Shown here: positions 21,191 to 33,036 of the stretch, piece by piece
Position numbering within the stretch: the stretch's first letter is position 1
Layout: the number at the start of each line of letters is the position of its first letter
DNA from: Scedosporium boydii
Lineage: Eukaryota; Ascomycota; Sordariomycetes; Microascales; Microascaceae
Assembly (NCBI GenBank): GCA_002221725.1
Contig: NJFT01000024.1
Coordinates: 1-64,000 of the forward strand
DNA: 64,000 nt
Direction: 5' to 3'
Notes under the pieces: generated by a model
Database searches by the model: none
Seen by the model: only the letters and a program-made list of their open reading frames with translations
Told to the model about the DNA's origin: nothing
Translations under genes and position numbers: made by a program

Positions 21191-22462
21191 ATGGAAGAGT
21201 CTATCGACTCCCTTGTCAAGGGTGCTCCGCAACCCGGCACCGTCAAGTCAGTCGGCGGGACGACACCGATAGGATCCTCTCTAAAGGAGGGCGATCCGTT
21301 AAGCCATACCCCGAGCTCGCCGTCCATGATCTACCTCAACCTACTGATCCTCGAAGCGTCATTGCGAGCCCAATACCTCGAACTGCGAGCGCGCAGACGA
21401 CATCATACATTCTTCCTCACCCTCCTCACACTATGGATCGCGGGCTTCGGCTATGGCTTGTTTTTTGCACCTAGGGAGGATGGCGGCCATGGCGGCTCGG
21501 TCTACTGGGGAGTCGAAGTAGCGCAAAAGGTCTGCTTCATGGGAGGGGTCATAACAGCCATCCTCGTCTGGGGAACTGGCATCTGGGACCGCGGCATCAG
21601 GTGGCCCAGACGGTGGTTCGCCGTTTCGAATCGCGGACTACGTGGCTTCAACTGCAAGCTCGTGCTCTTACGAAGACCGTGGTGGGCCGAGCTCGCGTCT
21701 TCTATAGGCTTTTTTCTGACGTACGGTTTATTCTCGCATACGGCCAGCTCCTCGTATCGATACGTCGACCCCTCAATCCTCCGTGAGGTAGAGAAGGAGC
21801 TCAATATCCGCAGCGATACACATACGACTCTGCCAATCCTCGTCGAAGACGAGGAGAAAGGTGGACACGAGGAAGACCTCGCGCCGGGCGGCGACTACGT
21901 CAAGCTCCTCCTCCTACCGAAATACTTTACTGCCAACTTTCGCGAGAACTGGGAGCTGTACCGCACGGAATACTGGGAGAAGGAGAACGAGCGACGGGCC
22001 CTGCTGCGGTCGAAGCTCAAGAGCAAAGGGCGCGAATACGCCCGGAAACGCTGGGGTTTCTTCTGGTGGTTTCCCTGGCATCAGAACGAGATCAATCGTT
22101 ACCTGTCCCGCGAGAGGATGAGGCCCCCCATGAGGCGCCCGTCGGACGTGCACAGGGCCCGCCGGAATAGCGTGCGCCGCGGTTCGACGAGTTCATCGAG
22201 GAGTCCGACACCTACGGTTGAGATGGATGAGACTGCCGGGGTCATGAGGAAGGCCAGCTCGGGATCTAGTGCGTCGGAGAAGGCGAGGAAAAGGCTATCC
22301 ACGGCGTCGAGGACGCAGAGGAGATCCGAGTCGAGGTCCCTAACGCCGGAGATTCCGTCTCCGCTGGGGAAGGAGAGCCATGTCGAGGGGGAGAAGACAG
22401 GCTCACCGAGAGTGCTTAGGAAGTCATCGGGCGCTAGCCTGGGGTCAGCAAGAGAGAAGTGA
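21191..22462 (+). CDS. SPO7: Spo7-like regulatory subunit of the Nem1-Spo7 phosphatase
   Basis: The intronless ORF gives 423 residues from the first ATG. The conserved Spo7 core is clear: MIYLNLLILEASLRAQYLEL (46-65), a first membrane span (about 73-93), a lumenal hairpin, a second span (about 112-132) and the following RRWFAVSNRGLRGFN segment. In yeast, Spo7 binds the phosphatase Nem1 at the ER/nuclear envelope and enables dephosphorylation and activation of the phosphatidate phosphatase Pah1, so it controls phospholipid versus triacylglycerol synthesis and nuclear shape. The C-terminal third (about 310-423) is Ser/Arg-rich and probably disordered. It is longer than yeast Spo7 (259 residues), as is usual in filamentous fungi. 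It is divergent to the Cld1-like gene. Confidence 0.93.
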   Translation: MEESIDSLVKGAPQPGTVKSVGGTTPIGSSLKEGDPLSHTPSSPSMIYLNLLILEASLRAQYLELRARRRHHTFFLTLLTLWIAGFGYGLFFAPREDGGHGGSVYWGVEVAQKVCFMGGVITAILVWGTGIWDRGIRWPRRWFAVSNRGLRGFNCKLVLLRRPWWAELASSIGFFLTYGLFSHTASSSYRYVDPSILREVEKELNIRSDTHTTLPILVEDEEKGGHEEDLAPGGDYVKLLLLPKYFTANFRENWELYRTEYWEKENERRALLRSKLKSKGREYARKRWGFFWWFPWHQNEINRYLSRERMRPPMRRPSDVHRARRNSVRRGSTSSSRSPTPTVEMDETAGVMRKASSGSSASEKARKRLSTASRTQRRSESRSLTPEIPSPLGKESHVEGEKTGSPRVLRKSSGASLGSAREK

Positions 22463-23762
22463 TCGGGTGTGTTGGTCGTGTATGATGTATTCTTAGTCCA
22501 AGAACTTCGTTAATGCTATGCTTATGTTGAATGGCAGATTTTTTTGGGCCTGTTGCCCACAGCGACAAGGTTTGGGGGTGAAAATCAGCAGTGAAATATC
22601 ACCTCACTGAAAGCGGATTTTGATTTCAATATCCTCCTGGCTCCCTAGCTAGGTCAATATAAACAAGAGTATTGATATCCGATCAAGCTTCATTCGACTC
22701 AGGGGGATTTCTCGCATCCTCAGTCGCCCATTCTCTTTTATTTTATTATTCATGTTTCACCCTTCCGTGGAATGCCCCCCGGAATGCAAATTATACAAGC
22801 TACCCTTGACTGTAGCGTTCAGCGTTACGGTATCCTCGAAGGAGATGATGAAGTGGGGACGATTTCGGTATAGTTTTTGGAAGCAACACGGCCAACTGTA
22901 CGAACCATAACATCGCCTACAATGGGACGAGGTAAACCCACTTGTGGCATGGATGTTTCATAGTAAGGAAGACATGCTTGTACCAACAGCATAGGGGTGG
23001 GATTCTCAGGATCCTTTAATACAAACTTCTTCCCAAGCAGCCGGGGGTTGAAAGGAAAGACCCCTCGAAAAGCTACTGGCGGTCTGTCTTCCCCTCAGAC
23101 TAAGTAGAATGGTGTTTGAGTCCCTCGCTGGAAGGGCTTGTTCTACTACACATTCTAACGACTCTTTCTTAAATCGAAGCGAGCGACCTGCATTAAGGGG
23201 AAGGCAACGGCTGTCGGGCCTCGAAGAAATGACGTCCCTATATATTTGCCGGTCGTAGCAAACTCTCAGTATAGGTATTGAGGTGAAGTTTACAAGGTAG
23301 CGATGCCCCGTCTTGAGGGAGAATCCAAAATGACCAACCATGATGTATGAGACTCAAATGTTTGAGAGAGCAAGAACAAGATTCTCTCGCTGTTTATTCC
23401 CAGCCCCTTCTTCATCAAAGCTCATTGCTACAAATAACCAGGAGACTGCAATTTCTGAAAACTTCTTCGATGTATACTGCAAAAACGGCATGTTAAAGAG
23501 CCCCCCCAAACCCGGGGCTCGACGGTCTAACAGCCTCCGATTCGGAGAGGAGTACTCTCCACGGCTTCTCTTTCCATCGGGTCATATTACTCCGCCCGCC
23601 GCACGCCGAGTAGCTTTGCCCATCACCAAAGATGGAAGCTGATTCCAGCCAGAGCAGGCTCGGTCTCCAACTCGGAATGTCAAGGCAATACATAATCTAC
23701 ACTTGGCGGTGCTTTGATCCTTCACAGAGCAGCAGCATTAAAGCGCTCGTTTCATTAGCAGA

Positions 23763-26261
23763 TACGAAGTAATTACGTGCATTCAGGTAGTGGTTGCAGG
23801 ATAAATGACTCTACGGAAGTCTGTGGCTGCATCCGTTCCTGCAGCGCATGTTCCGGGGGGCTAGATCGTCGGTTTCCGCGAGCGCACAAAAAAGAGAGAA
23901 AGAAGGAAAACCAAAAAAAAAAAAAAAAAAAAAAAAAAAATCGACGTCAAAAAAAAGAGGCCCCCAACACTGCGTCTGGGAAAGCGGCATTATGGGTCGA
24001 GCGGATGTGATGTTTTGCTCCTCCGCTCGCCCGACCTTCTTCCTCTCAGCCTTCTCGCGAGTGGTCTCTTTTTCTTCTTTTTCTTTTCCGTTCGCAATTT
24101 TCCCACCCGGAAAAGAAGGGGAGAAGAAAGTTTTAAAACCAATCGGAACAGAGCACTAGACGTGATATGGAAGGTATGGAAGGTATCGAACCCTCTTGGC
24201 CCAACACTCTCCCCACATCGTACTTCGTAGAAGCCTTGAGATGAGAATGGGTGGCGAGGCCAAGACGTCCAACGGTCAGTCATGCGTCCCTTGAGAAATG
24301 GTTATCCGGGGAGGGAGGAACACGATCGTCTCTTCTCCCCACTACTTTGCAGATGCTGTGGTTGGACATTTCAATTTATCCTTGGGGCCGGGAGAGACTT
24401 GAAGTTCAGACACGACAAGTACGATATATTACTTGAGCGCCACAGGCATGCTGCACACTGCACGCATGGATCAGTGTCAAAATCAGTGTTCAGTGTCGAT
24501 GACATCAGATCTGGACGGTCTGCTGGCAGCATATCCGTCCTTCGCACATACTTTCGTTCGTACTGGTATGTAGGATGCTATCCTGCGGTGAGTGCAGTGC
24601 AGTGGTGTCAACCCATGATCCTGGTTCACCCGTCTTCTTCCCCTCCTCCAGAACAGCACACTTTCGTACACCTGCAGATAATTTTCATTTTAATTCCTGT
24701 CCTGTGCTCTTTGCTCGAACACAAGTCGGTTTCATATTCCATCAGGTTAAAGGCATTGTTAGCATCATGAAGGACAGAGATGCAGTAGTGCGATCGCATT
24801 GTCCATGCGCCGAAGACACTCTCTCCTCGAGCCATGGACATGGACTCTAGGCACTAACCTGCCCCTTCGCTCTTCTTATCATTGATCTTTGCCATCAACA
24901 GAGCAACAACCTTGGTAAAAGCTCCCGCCGGGGATTACGAAGAATTACGCAACTACCGTCTCCGAGTTCAGCTGAAAACGGTCGGCGCCACTGATCTCCC
25001 AAGGCCCACGGTCCATGGCACGGGGTTCCCTGGTGGATGAGGATTTGGCTAAGGAAGATGGGAGGTCCCTGGCCAGCTGATGGTTGATTCCTCTGTGGTA
25101 ATGTACTCCGTAAACTGCTGCTGCGTAGTGGACTCAGGGAGCCTGTGCTTGCCTGTCGGTCTAAGCCAAGCCAGGCATTGGAACGGGCCTAGGGAGCTGC
25201 GCACTGGGTTTAGTGTGGCGTTTTCTCAACCAGGATAGCCCGGATAAAATGTTTCTGAGCGGGTCTAGGTTGAGCTTGTCAGTCTTGAGTCTTGGGCTCT
25301 TCTTGGTCCGAGGAGTTTCCTTTCGTCCTGCTCCTCATGCACGTCTCGATTCCTTGTGCAACTGGGACGTCAATGACACTGCGGAGTATTGCTTCGTATG
25401 ACACAAGGGCGTGCTCGGTCAAGAACATCAATAAGATTCTAGGCAACGATTCTATTGAATTCCGCCCCCCTTCGAGCCGGACCATTGATTCGAATGTCGC
25501 ACAGCACCGCAGATTTAGTGATGCCCGTTCAGGTTGCCCGTCCTTGGATCAGTGCTGGCGAGCCGGGCCCTTTCTCGACCCAAAGCCGATAGCAAGTTAG
25601 CGTGCTTCGTACCATCAAATCTATTCCTTCGTGCTTCGAACAACACTAAAGCCATCGTCCGCTTGCCCCGTCCGTGATGATCTACCCGCTGGGCTTGGGC
25701 TTGGACCAAACTTAGCTAGGCGGGGCACGGACAGATCAAATTGATCCATCTACACTAAACTACGCATACTTGGATGGATCCATCAATTGCGCATCTTGGA
25801 ATGCATGCTTCGTACATATAGCCGCTATTTGGCTGGCTGTAGACTGGAGTCTAATATTAACTACCAAGCTCCACTTCAAAGCGTTGATCTGAAGTTATGT
25901 TATTCTGCTGGTCATGGGGGACCCTGGCTTGCCTCTACCAATCTCTTTGGGCTTAATCTTTGGGCATAATTCTGTTTGTGTGTCTCCGACATCTTCCACC
26001 AAGGAGTTGTATGTGAACTGCGAAGCAATGCTACACTGCATTCGCACATCCCTTTCTTCGTGGGCATGTCACGATGTGCCCCCAACGCATCGCACCAAGC
26101 CCGACTGAGGCCGAGTCTGCTTCGTACGACACCTGGACAATGCCTCATCGGGAATGGCTTCTCCACACCACCAACTCTACGCCAGGACGAAGTATGGAAC
26201 ATGTATATTGCAAAGTACGTCGTAGCCAAACCGGGGTTAGATAAATCCCTAATACTTCGTA
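23763..26261. repeat. Dispersed TACTTCGTA copies and variants
   Basis: Exact copies are at 23763 (as TACGAAGTA), 24221 and 26253. Near matches (CTTCGTA cores) are at about 25392, 25604, 25808, 26119, 26187, 26270 and 26294. This is the densest cluster of variants in the window. Confidence 0.8.
23913..23940. repeat. A28 homopolymer
   Basis: An uninterrupted run of 28 A residues lies in a purine-rich stretch in the gene-poor region. Its exact length is prone to sequencing error. Confidence 0.8.
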
Positions 26262-27406
26262 CGCTACGACTTCGTAGGTTGCCGAGCTACTGTCGTACTT
26301 CGTCCGTCGAGTACGCTTGCAGTACACCCCCAAACTCTGGCCCGGAAAGGGACCGTCCACCCATCTCATCTCTGTGCTCGCGTACACACCAAGTAACCTG
26401 CTTCCTTGGCACCGAACTCTGTAGCCGACGCTCTGGAACGACCTCCCCTGCCCTTCCACACCTCTCTTCATGCTTTAAAGTTGTATTCGTACCCGCTAGC
26501 CATGAGGGGGATCCTTGGAATCCAAATGCTGGCGCAAAACATCAAAAAAGGGGGGGTGTCATGATCCTCAGCGCCCAATAATATTGGTGTCTATAAGCCC
26601 TGCAAACCCGTCCGTTCCTCAGCTGCCTCCTTGGTCCTGGGACAACCGTGACGAGGTTATCGCCATCGACCTCATCCGCCCGCACCTTGCACCTTTTCTG
26701 GCTTAGCCCAACTCGAGGGCACGGAAGGAAGGAAAGGAGAAAGAAGGGGGGCCACCCCCGCTCTTCCATACTTCGTTCTCATGCTTTTCCCATTGTGATC
26801 GGGCACCCTTTGATTCAGACGCCGTCAAAGCCATAGACAGCTCTCTGACCCTGCGGCGAAATTCCGTGCCAAACGCTCGTCCTCGGCCGCGCCGTGCCTC
26901 TATCCGCAGGTATTACCTCTTTGGAGACTGGTAGGTCCTCTTTCGCAAAACGCCTTCGACTTCGTAAGGGAATAGTCAGCTCACCATCTCGTAGCCTCCA
27001 TAGCGTTATACATCCGCTCTATTCTCATCCTCCTCACCTCCTTTTAAAGCGTTCCAGCATTCCTTCCCTTTCCCCTTGCATGGAATCGTATCCACACGTC
27101 CGCGTGGCACCGGTTGCAGTCAAGGCATGGTAATGCATATTACATTCCGACTTGCCGTTTCTCCTCCCTCTTTTGCATGATTCCTTTCTCCTCATATATC
27201 CTCTTTTTTATACCCAGCGGCGAAACTCGACAGGTCAAGCTCTGAGCTTTTGCTTTCTTTTTCTCTTCTTTCTTTTCTTCTATACTTTATACATTCCCTG
27301 GGGCATACGGTACATTCCTTTGATGCAAGAACATTCGATCCGGTATAGGTGGAATCCCTAACAAGGAGCGGAAGACTCTTCATCGCCTTTGCTATACTCT
27401 TTCACC

Positions 27407-29507
27407 ATGCCGACCGTCGCCACTCCCATAACACCTCCCTACGACGACTACGGCCGCCGTCGAAGTTCTGCCGCTCTACCAGCGCCAGAGAACTTCGACG
27501 TCACGACGACATCCAAGCCCGGGCCACCCATCATCCTCTCCCCTCCGCCGACCCCCAAGGCCGCCTCTATTCGGAAGAACAACGCCGCGAGACTATCCCA
27601 GCGTCTGCGTAGCAATTCCGGCCTCTCTCACCACACCAACGAGGATGCTCTCCGGCAGTATACGGATTACAACCCCGATGGTTCTCCGAGGTCTCCGAGG
27701 TCCCCGTTATTTGCGCCGGTGAACTGGCAAGGGGGAAGCAATGGAGAAAAGTTGTCTAGGAAAGGGTATCGGCGGAGTTTGCTGGCCGACTATGGAGCGC
27801 CGGAGTCGGCGCTGCCTATCCCGGATTATTTCGGCCAGGAGGTGTTTCATATGGTCATGAATAATCCGTCTGCTGCTCATCGGTTATTGAAGTATGCTCA
27901 GAGGAAAGGATGTGGCGAGAACATGGCCTATCTTCTGAAGGTAAGTTGTAAATGCCAAGTTCAGATGATGATCTTCCCGTGTGGCAGATGTCATGCCGCC
28001 GGCCGTTCCACCTTAGATCCTCGATATATCGCATATCATTTCAGCATATTAACTAACAATTCACTAGGTGCAAGAGTACACCAGATCCGTTGACCAACTA
28101 ACAACCCTCCTCGCAACCATCTCGACCAACTTCACCATGGTCTCCGCCGCCTCCCCCATTCATCTTCCAGGCCCCCTCTCCAAATCTCTCAACACCGATA
28201 TCAAGCACGTAACGGGGTCCATCCTCCCCGGCCTCGAGAACCTTTTCCTCGAGTCTAAGACCTGCATAGAGCAGCGTCTCGTCCGCGACGTCTACCCTTC
28301 CTTCGTCAAGCATCAACTGTCGCTCGCCACCTCTCGGGCTCTAGTGTCTGATAAGTGCCTCCGAGAGGCCGAGTTCCCGGGATTAGGAGGCGCTTTCTGC
28401 ATCACGGATGCGGCTCTCGAAGGAACCCCGATCGAGTTTGTGTCGGACGAGTTTCTCAGGTTGACTGGTAGGAGGAGGGAGCAGGTTCTCCACCGAAACG
28501 GTAGCTTCTTACAGGGACCGCTCACGGATCTGGCCGGTGTGTTTAGGATCCGAGAGGTTCTGTCGAGGGACGAGGAGTGCATCGAACTCCTAATTAATCA
28601 TCTAGACGATGGGACACCGTTCTGGAACTTTAGTTACATTTGCCCCATCCCAGCTCCTGGGGGCAAGGTGAGGTACTACTTGCACGGCTACATCAATGTA
28701 TCGAACTGTATCCGAAACTCCGACGACATTATTCAAATCATCAACTCGAGCCCCGTGCCCTCGGACACTGCCTCTGAGAGGTCGGTTGAGAGGAGAGGGC
28801 CGTATGACCGACGTGGTAGCACGTCTCAGGAATCCGACTACGAAGGCGCACGCGGCAGAGGCGAGAACGTTTCACGGAGCAAGTCTACTCGCAAGCCATT
28901 CTTCCGATCCTTCCGCAAAAACTCCGAGACGTCCACATCCTCACAACAAACGCAAAACCAGCAGCTCCAACGCCCCGACACGGCCTTCTCCACCACAAAT
29001 GGCAACCAGATCGACGGCGTCCTCCCACCCTTGACGGAGAACCTCGTCTCAGACCCCCCTCGAGAATTACCTTCCACACCGTACTCCCGCTTCATCCTCC
29101 TAAAGAACACCCCCGGCTTCACGTCCCCCAAGCTCGCCATCACATTCGCCACGCAAGCCGCCCTCGACCTCCTTAACCTCGGACTCGCCGCCGAGGCCAT
29201 CCACAACAAGGATATCTTCACGGTGCTCGCCGAGCAGGCGAACTGCGTGTCCATCACCAAGGCGTTCAGGACATCCGTGCGCGAGACCGTGCTCCTCGAT
29301 GGAAGGCAGGCCGTAGCGGATATCAGAGTCGCCGCACCTGCTGCGCCGCGGAAGGGCAACTTGATGGGCGGTTTGGGGTGGGGTAATGAGGATCAGGGAA
29401 GCGTGGCTGGGGCTAGGAGGACGGTTCTCAGTACCTTCTGGACGCCGCTGAAGGATGTGGAGGGGAAGCCTGCTTGGGTCATGCTGGTTTTGCTTCCGTC
29501 GCGTTGA
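27407..29507 (+). CDS. RGS-LOV (PAS) protein lacking the photoactive cysteine
   Basis: Two exons (27407-27940, 28068-29507; 127-nt intron with an AACTAAC branch-like motif) give 657 residues. The order is: a Ser/Pro-rich N-terminus, an RGS-like helical domain (about 140-265), and a LOV/PAS core (about 284-392) with ITDAALEGTPIEFVSDEFL, the FLQG motif and DDGTPFWNFSYICPI. A Ser-rich linker and a C-terminal PAS-like segment (about 515-657) follow. This order matches fungal RGS-LOV photoreceptors such as Botrytis BcLOV4, which bind flavin and associate with membranes in light. Here the adduct Cys of GRNCRFLQG is Gly323, the next Arg is Ser324, and the Gln of FIGVQVD is Tyr386. Cysteinyl photochemistry is therefore not expected. 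Whether flavin is bound is unknown. Confidence 0.88.
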
Positions 29508-32386
29508 AGATGGGAGTTTTTGGAGTGATTTTTTTATATCTTTTTTCGAACAGCGTAAGAAAAGAAAGGTGTCGGGTAGATTTGTGGTTTTTGTTTCTCT
29601 TTTCTTGAAGGGTTTGGTAGGATCTATCTGGTGGAGGATAGATCTTGGTCTATTTTGGGGGGCATTGGGTCGGCGATTTTCCTTTTGTATAATACCAGAT
29701 GGCAGTCCAGCCAGTTTTCTTTCTTTTGTCACTAGCAGAATTTGATACCAAGGTATTTTCTACAGATACATATAGTTAAAACAGCCATTACCAGAAATCC
29801 TCCACCGGTTCCCATCCCGTTGAAGTCGGTTAAGTCTGCCCTTCATCGGCGGTATACATTATGTTCGACTCCGTAGGTTTTCATTTTCTCTCCTGTATGT
29901 CCTGAAATAGAAGAGAGGGGAGAGGAAATGAGAAGCCCTCGATAGTAAGTTGCCGGGACGTTCTTCTCTTCAGCCTTCCCTGTGTAGAAACGGAAATTGT
30001 AGGTAATTGTAGGAGTGGTGGTTAAGGGTAACAGCGAAAGAGATGGGGACCATAGAAGCAAGGTTAATCAATGAATTTCAAAATTCGGATGCCCTAGACT
30101 ATTATAGATTGTATCTTGAGGTATTGGGAGTTATCTTTCCATCCCGGTGAGAGGCAGCCTTCGGCGAGACACTTGGAGTGCGTATGAGAGCAATGGCTAG
30201 ACGGCCACCTATTGAACTCGTGGCCACATTGTACGCTCACATAACCGCGGCTTGGCTCCCATCTAACAAGAGAAACGGACGCCTTACCGTCAGAGAATCA
30301 AGCATTAAAAAGAACCATGTGAGATATCTTCCCTCACGGCAATCTCAACCGAGGTGAACTCGTTTTCATGACAGTCTACCCCTTGCTAGATCACAGACAT
30401 TTTCGGCAGGTCAGGGGCATTTTATAATCTTGTCTTGCAGAAGGCCCCAAGTCCTCGGTCATGAGAATGGAAGGTGCCACATTCTGGATCCTCCATGACG
30501 GAGCAATATGAGCCCTGGTCACATCGCGTCGGTTCAGCTCGAGAATCCGTGCGGTCCGGGTGTGGAACCACAGGATTACTCGCAACCTTTTTGCCTTTTT
30601 CGGATGAGAAGGATGGTCAGCCCATGTGTAAGTCAGGAGGCGGCCAGCGGGTGCGCCGCGAACATGCCCGCCTCGAATACGTACCCAAGGTTCGTCGAAG
30701 GCCCCTGTAGGTTCTTGAGACCAGCTGAGGGGGTTAATTTAAAGTTGCTTGAGGCAAGGAGCATGATGGGCATGCAGCTGGACATGATGATTACTACGAG
30801 GTACGGAGACTACATGATGTAGGTACAAAAGGAATAATGACAGCGATTCCGATGCCAGGACTCGTTGGTGTGGCCTTCAGTAACGATGATTGGACGCAAG
30901 CCGGTGTGGGCTCGCATCTATCTATATCAATATCAATCTGGAGGCGTGGATGTCTAGTTGGCGTAAGCTATTTCACGGATATCATGATTCTTCGGATATC
31001 TTTCGGACCCTTCGATCGACTCGACTTCACTCACGAAGTCCATACACTTCCATGTGGATAGGACCGCCCGCCTCATGCTTGATACTCCCAACCCAGCACG
31101 ACAGACATCAAGTTAGAACAAGCATCCTCCGCCGTAGTGGGATAGATCTCCATTCTCAGAACTCCCACGACGCGCACCGACACATCGAAAACAGACCCTA
31201 TCTTTATTGAGCCGCGGATAAGGGAAGACGTGCCTGCACCAAACATATCAGAATCAACAACAGACGCCTACCCACCGTAAGGAAATAGAGAGTTGGAGTC
31301 GGAGGCTTCATCCTGGGCTTGTCCACATCGGAGCAATAGGGCGAGGCGGTCTTAAGACTACGGGCTTCAATCGCATCAACGAAAGCGGCTCCATGCAGAT
31401 TCTCGTCGACGGCAAGGACACTGCGGTTTCCAATCTAATCAGTCAATTCGCGGACGACGAATAACTCGTACAAACGCAATTCTCTGGAGGCCATGTCTAA
31501 GGGCAAGACCGGTATCTAAGCTGGGTTTCTCGCCGTTGCATGGCGATGTTCTCCGCAGGCCGAGGCCGGCGACACGGAGATTCCCGGCGCCAGGTCCGAA
31601 ACAAGAGCCGGAGAGCCCAAATCAAACCAGAGCTAGAACAGCGAGAGAGCAGCAATCTGGGTATGGCAAGAATGGAGGACGTGGGCTAGCAGCAGACATT
31701 GTTGGGGGATGATCTGGTCTCGATTCCCAATTACAAAAATACGGAATCTGCATCATCCCTCTTGGCTGGGCGTTATTGGCTTGCTGGCTTTCTCGAAACT
31801 TACAAAGTTCGACGAGGCCCGAGCGGGGTTCATCTGCGTTGTTGGCGAGTGGGATGTCGATGGCCCCACCCCGGAACATTGAGAGCACTCTCTGTTCCAA
31901 TGTCTGTTCGCCTTAAAATCGAAATCATGCAGTGAACTAGTCTCATATAGCTCGAGTTAGATGGGATGGGGCGTTATATCGTCCAAGGCTGGACCAATAT
32001 GTCCTCATTTTCTCCATGATCTGCACTCTCTCGACGCTGTAGCTTCCCGTAATCTACCGAGAACAGAATCCTTGGAGCTTTTCCCGTGGCCTCACGTATT
32101 TCCTGGTTTTCTTCGGGAGACAAGGAGGGGTCTTTTTGAGGACCTGTAGTGTGTAACCAAGGAGGATGTCTCAAGTCCCCGGCAGTGGCTCGAAACAATA
32201 GTGGCTGCTGCTTGTCCGGTTGTCTGTGGATCTGTTGTGTAACCAGCCTCATGAAAGTGCCTCAAACCGACCTCCAACTGCACATTACGCATTAGTTAGC
32301 AGGTTGATGAGGGGGACTGCTGCCCGATCGGAATCACAACACGCATCGAACACGCATCACAATCTTCACTTTCGAATTCTCTAGGC
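29508..32386. other. Intergenic region (2.9 kb)
   Basis: No intact gene is supported. A plus-strand frame open from about 31222 to the TAA at 31462-31464 has coding-like composition near its end (ILVDGKDTAVSNLISQFADDE) but no proper start, and could be a gene relic. Confidence 0.5.
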
Positions 32387-33036
32387 ATGGCAGTCATAGA
32401 TTATACTTTCGCAAATCGGCAAGCGTTCCTGCTCGTCCGCTCTTCCGAATGGTATGATCCTGCGATTGCTTTGTTCGGCGAACTATGGGCCAAGATCAAG
32501 GGTTGGCTTTCTCAGCCGGGTAGGTGTTCATTTCGAGGGGGACAAACAAAGGTTTGAGTGATTCAATATTTGCATTGAGACGGCTAACACTCAGTCTCAT
32601 AGATATTAAGACAGCTGCCATTGCATGGCTTGTTACATTTATCGTGCTGTGTATACTGATCCTGGGGGTGGGATTCGGACGAGGGGGTGTCATAGGAGGT
32701 GAGGATTCCGCGCTCGCTCTCTTCTCTCTTCCCTTTCCACTCTCTCCTCTTTTTTCTTTTATCCGAATATCGCGCTAACTAAGACGCGAAGGATCCATTG
32801 CTGCTTTATTCCAATCCTATATGTATGGGGCATTCACACCTGCGGGAGGAATCTTTGCTACCTTAACAAGCATGGCCATGTTGGGCAGGTTCTGGCCCGT
32901 CGGTTTGCTGATCGCTGTCGTCTTAGCGACGGCAGTAGCACTGATCGTTTGGTATCTGGTGTCCGGCGGCGGCGGCGGAGGCGGGCTGGGCGACCTTGTA
33001 CGCGTCCGCGTGGACTTGCCAGGAATGGACCTATGA
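32387..33036 (+). CDS. Small membrane protein of the IFI6/ISG12 (Ifi-6-16) family
   Basis: Three exons (32387-32519, 32603-32698, 32792-33036), all joined in phase 1, give 157 residues. The introns are 83 and 93 nt with good GT-AG ends. After a 48-residue soluble N-terminus come a hydrophobic helix (about 50-68), a Gly-rich turn (GVGFGRGGVIGGSIAA), the family signature YGAFTPAGGIFATLTSMAMLG, and a final hydrophobic segment (about 118-138) followed by a Gly7 run. The PAGG..A.L.S segment is typical of the interferon-inducible 6-16 family, which in animals sits in mitochondrial or ER membranes and modulates apoptosis. Fungal members are uncharacterised. The call depends on joining the exons; no single exon reveals the whole signature. 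Confidence 0.8.

Larger units (their letters stand above)
22463..27406. other. Gene-poor region (4.9 kb)
   Basis: No gene could be supported. The region contains an A28 tract (23913-23940), exact 9-mer copies at 23763, 24221 and 26253, one TACTCCGTA variant (25104) and many one-base relatives of the 9-mer between 25390 and 26970. A 111-codon minus-strand frame (23006-23341) has no recognisable features. The last few hundred bases are pyrimidine-rich and are the likely promoter and leader of the RGS-LOV gene. Confidence 0.55.

Noticed and set aside
23006..23341. 111-codon minus-strand ORF with ATG
   Set aside because: No domain, signal peptide or splice context; length is compatible with chance.
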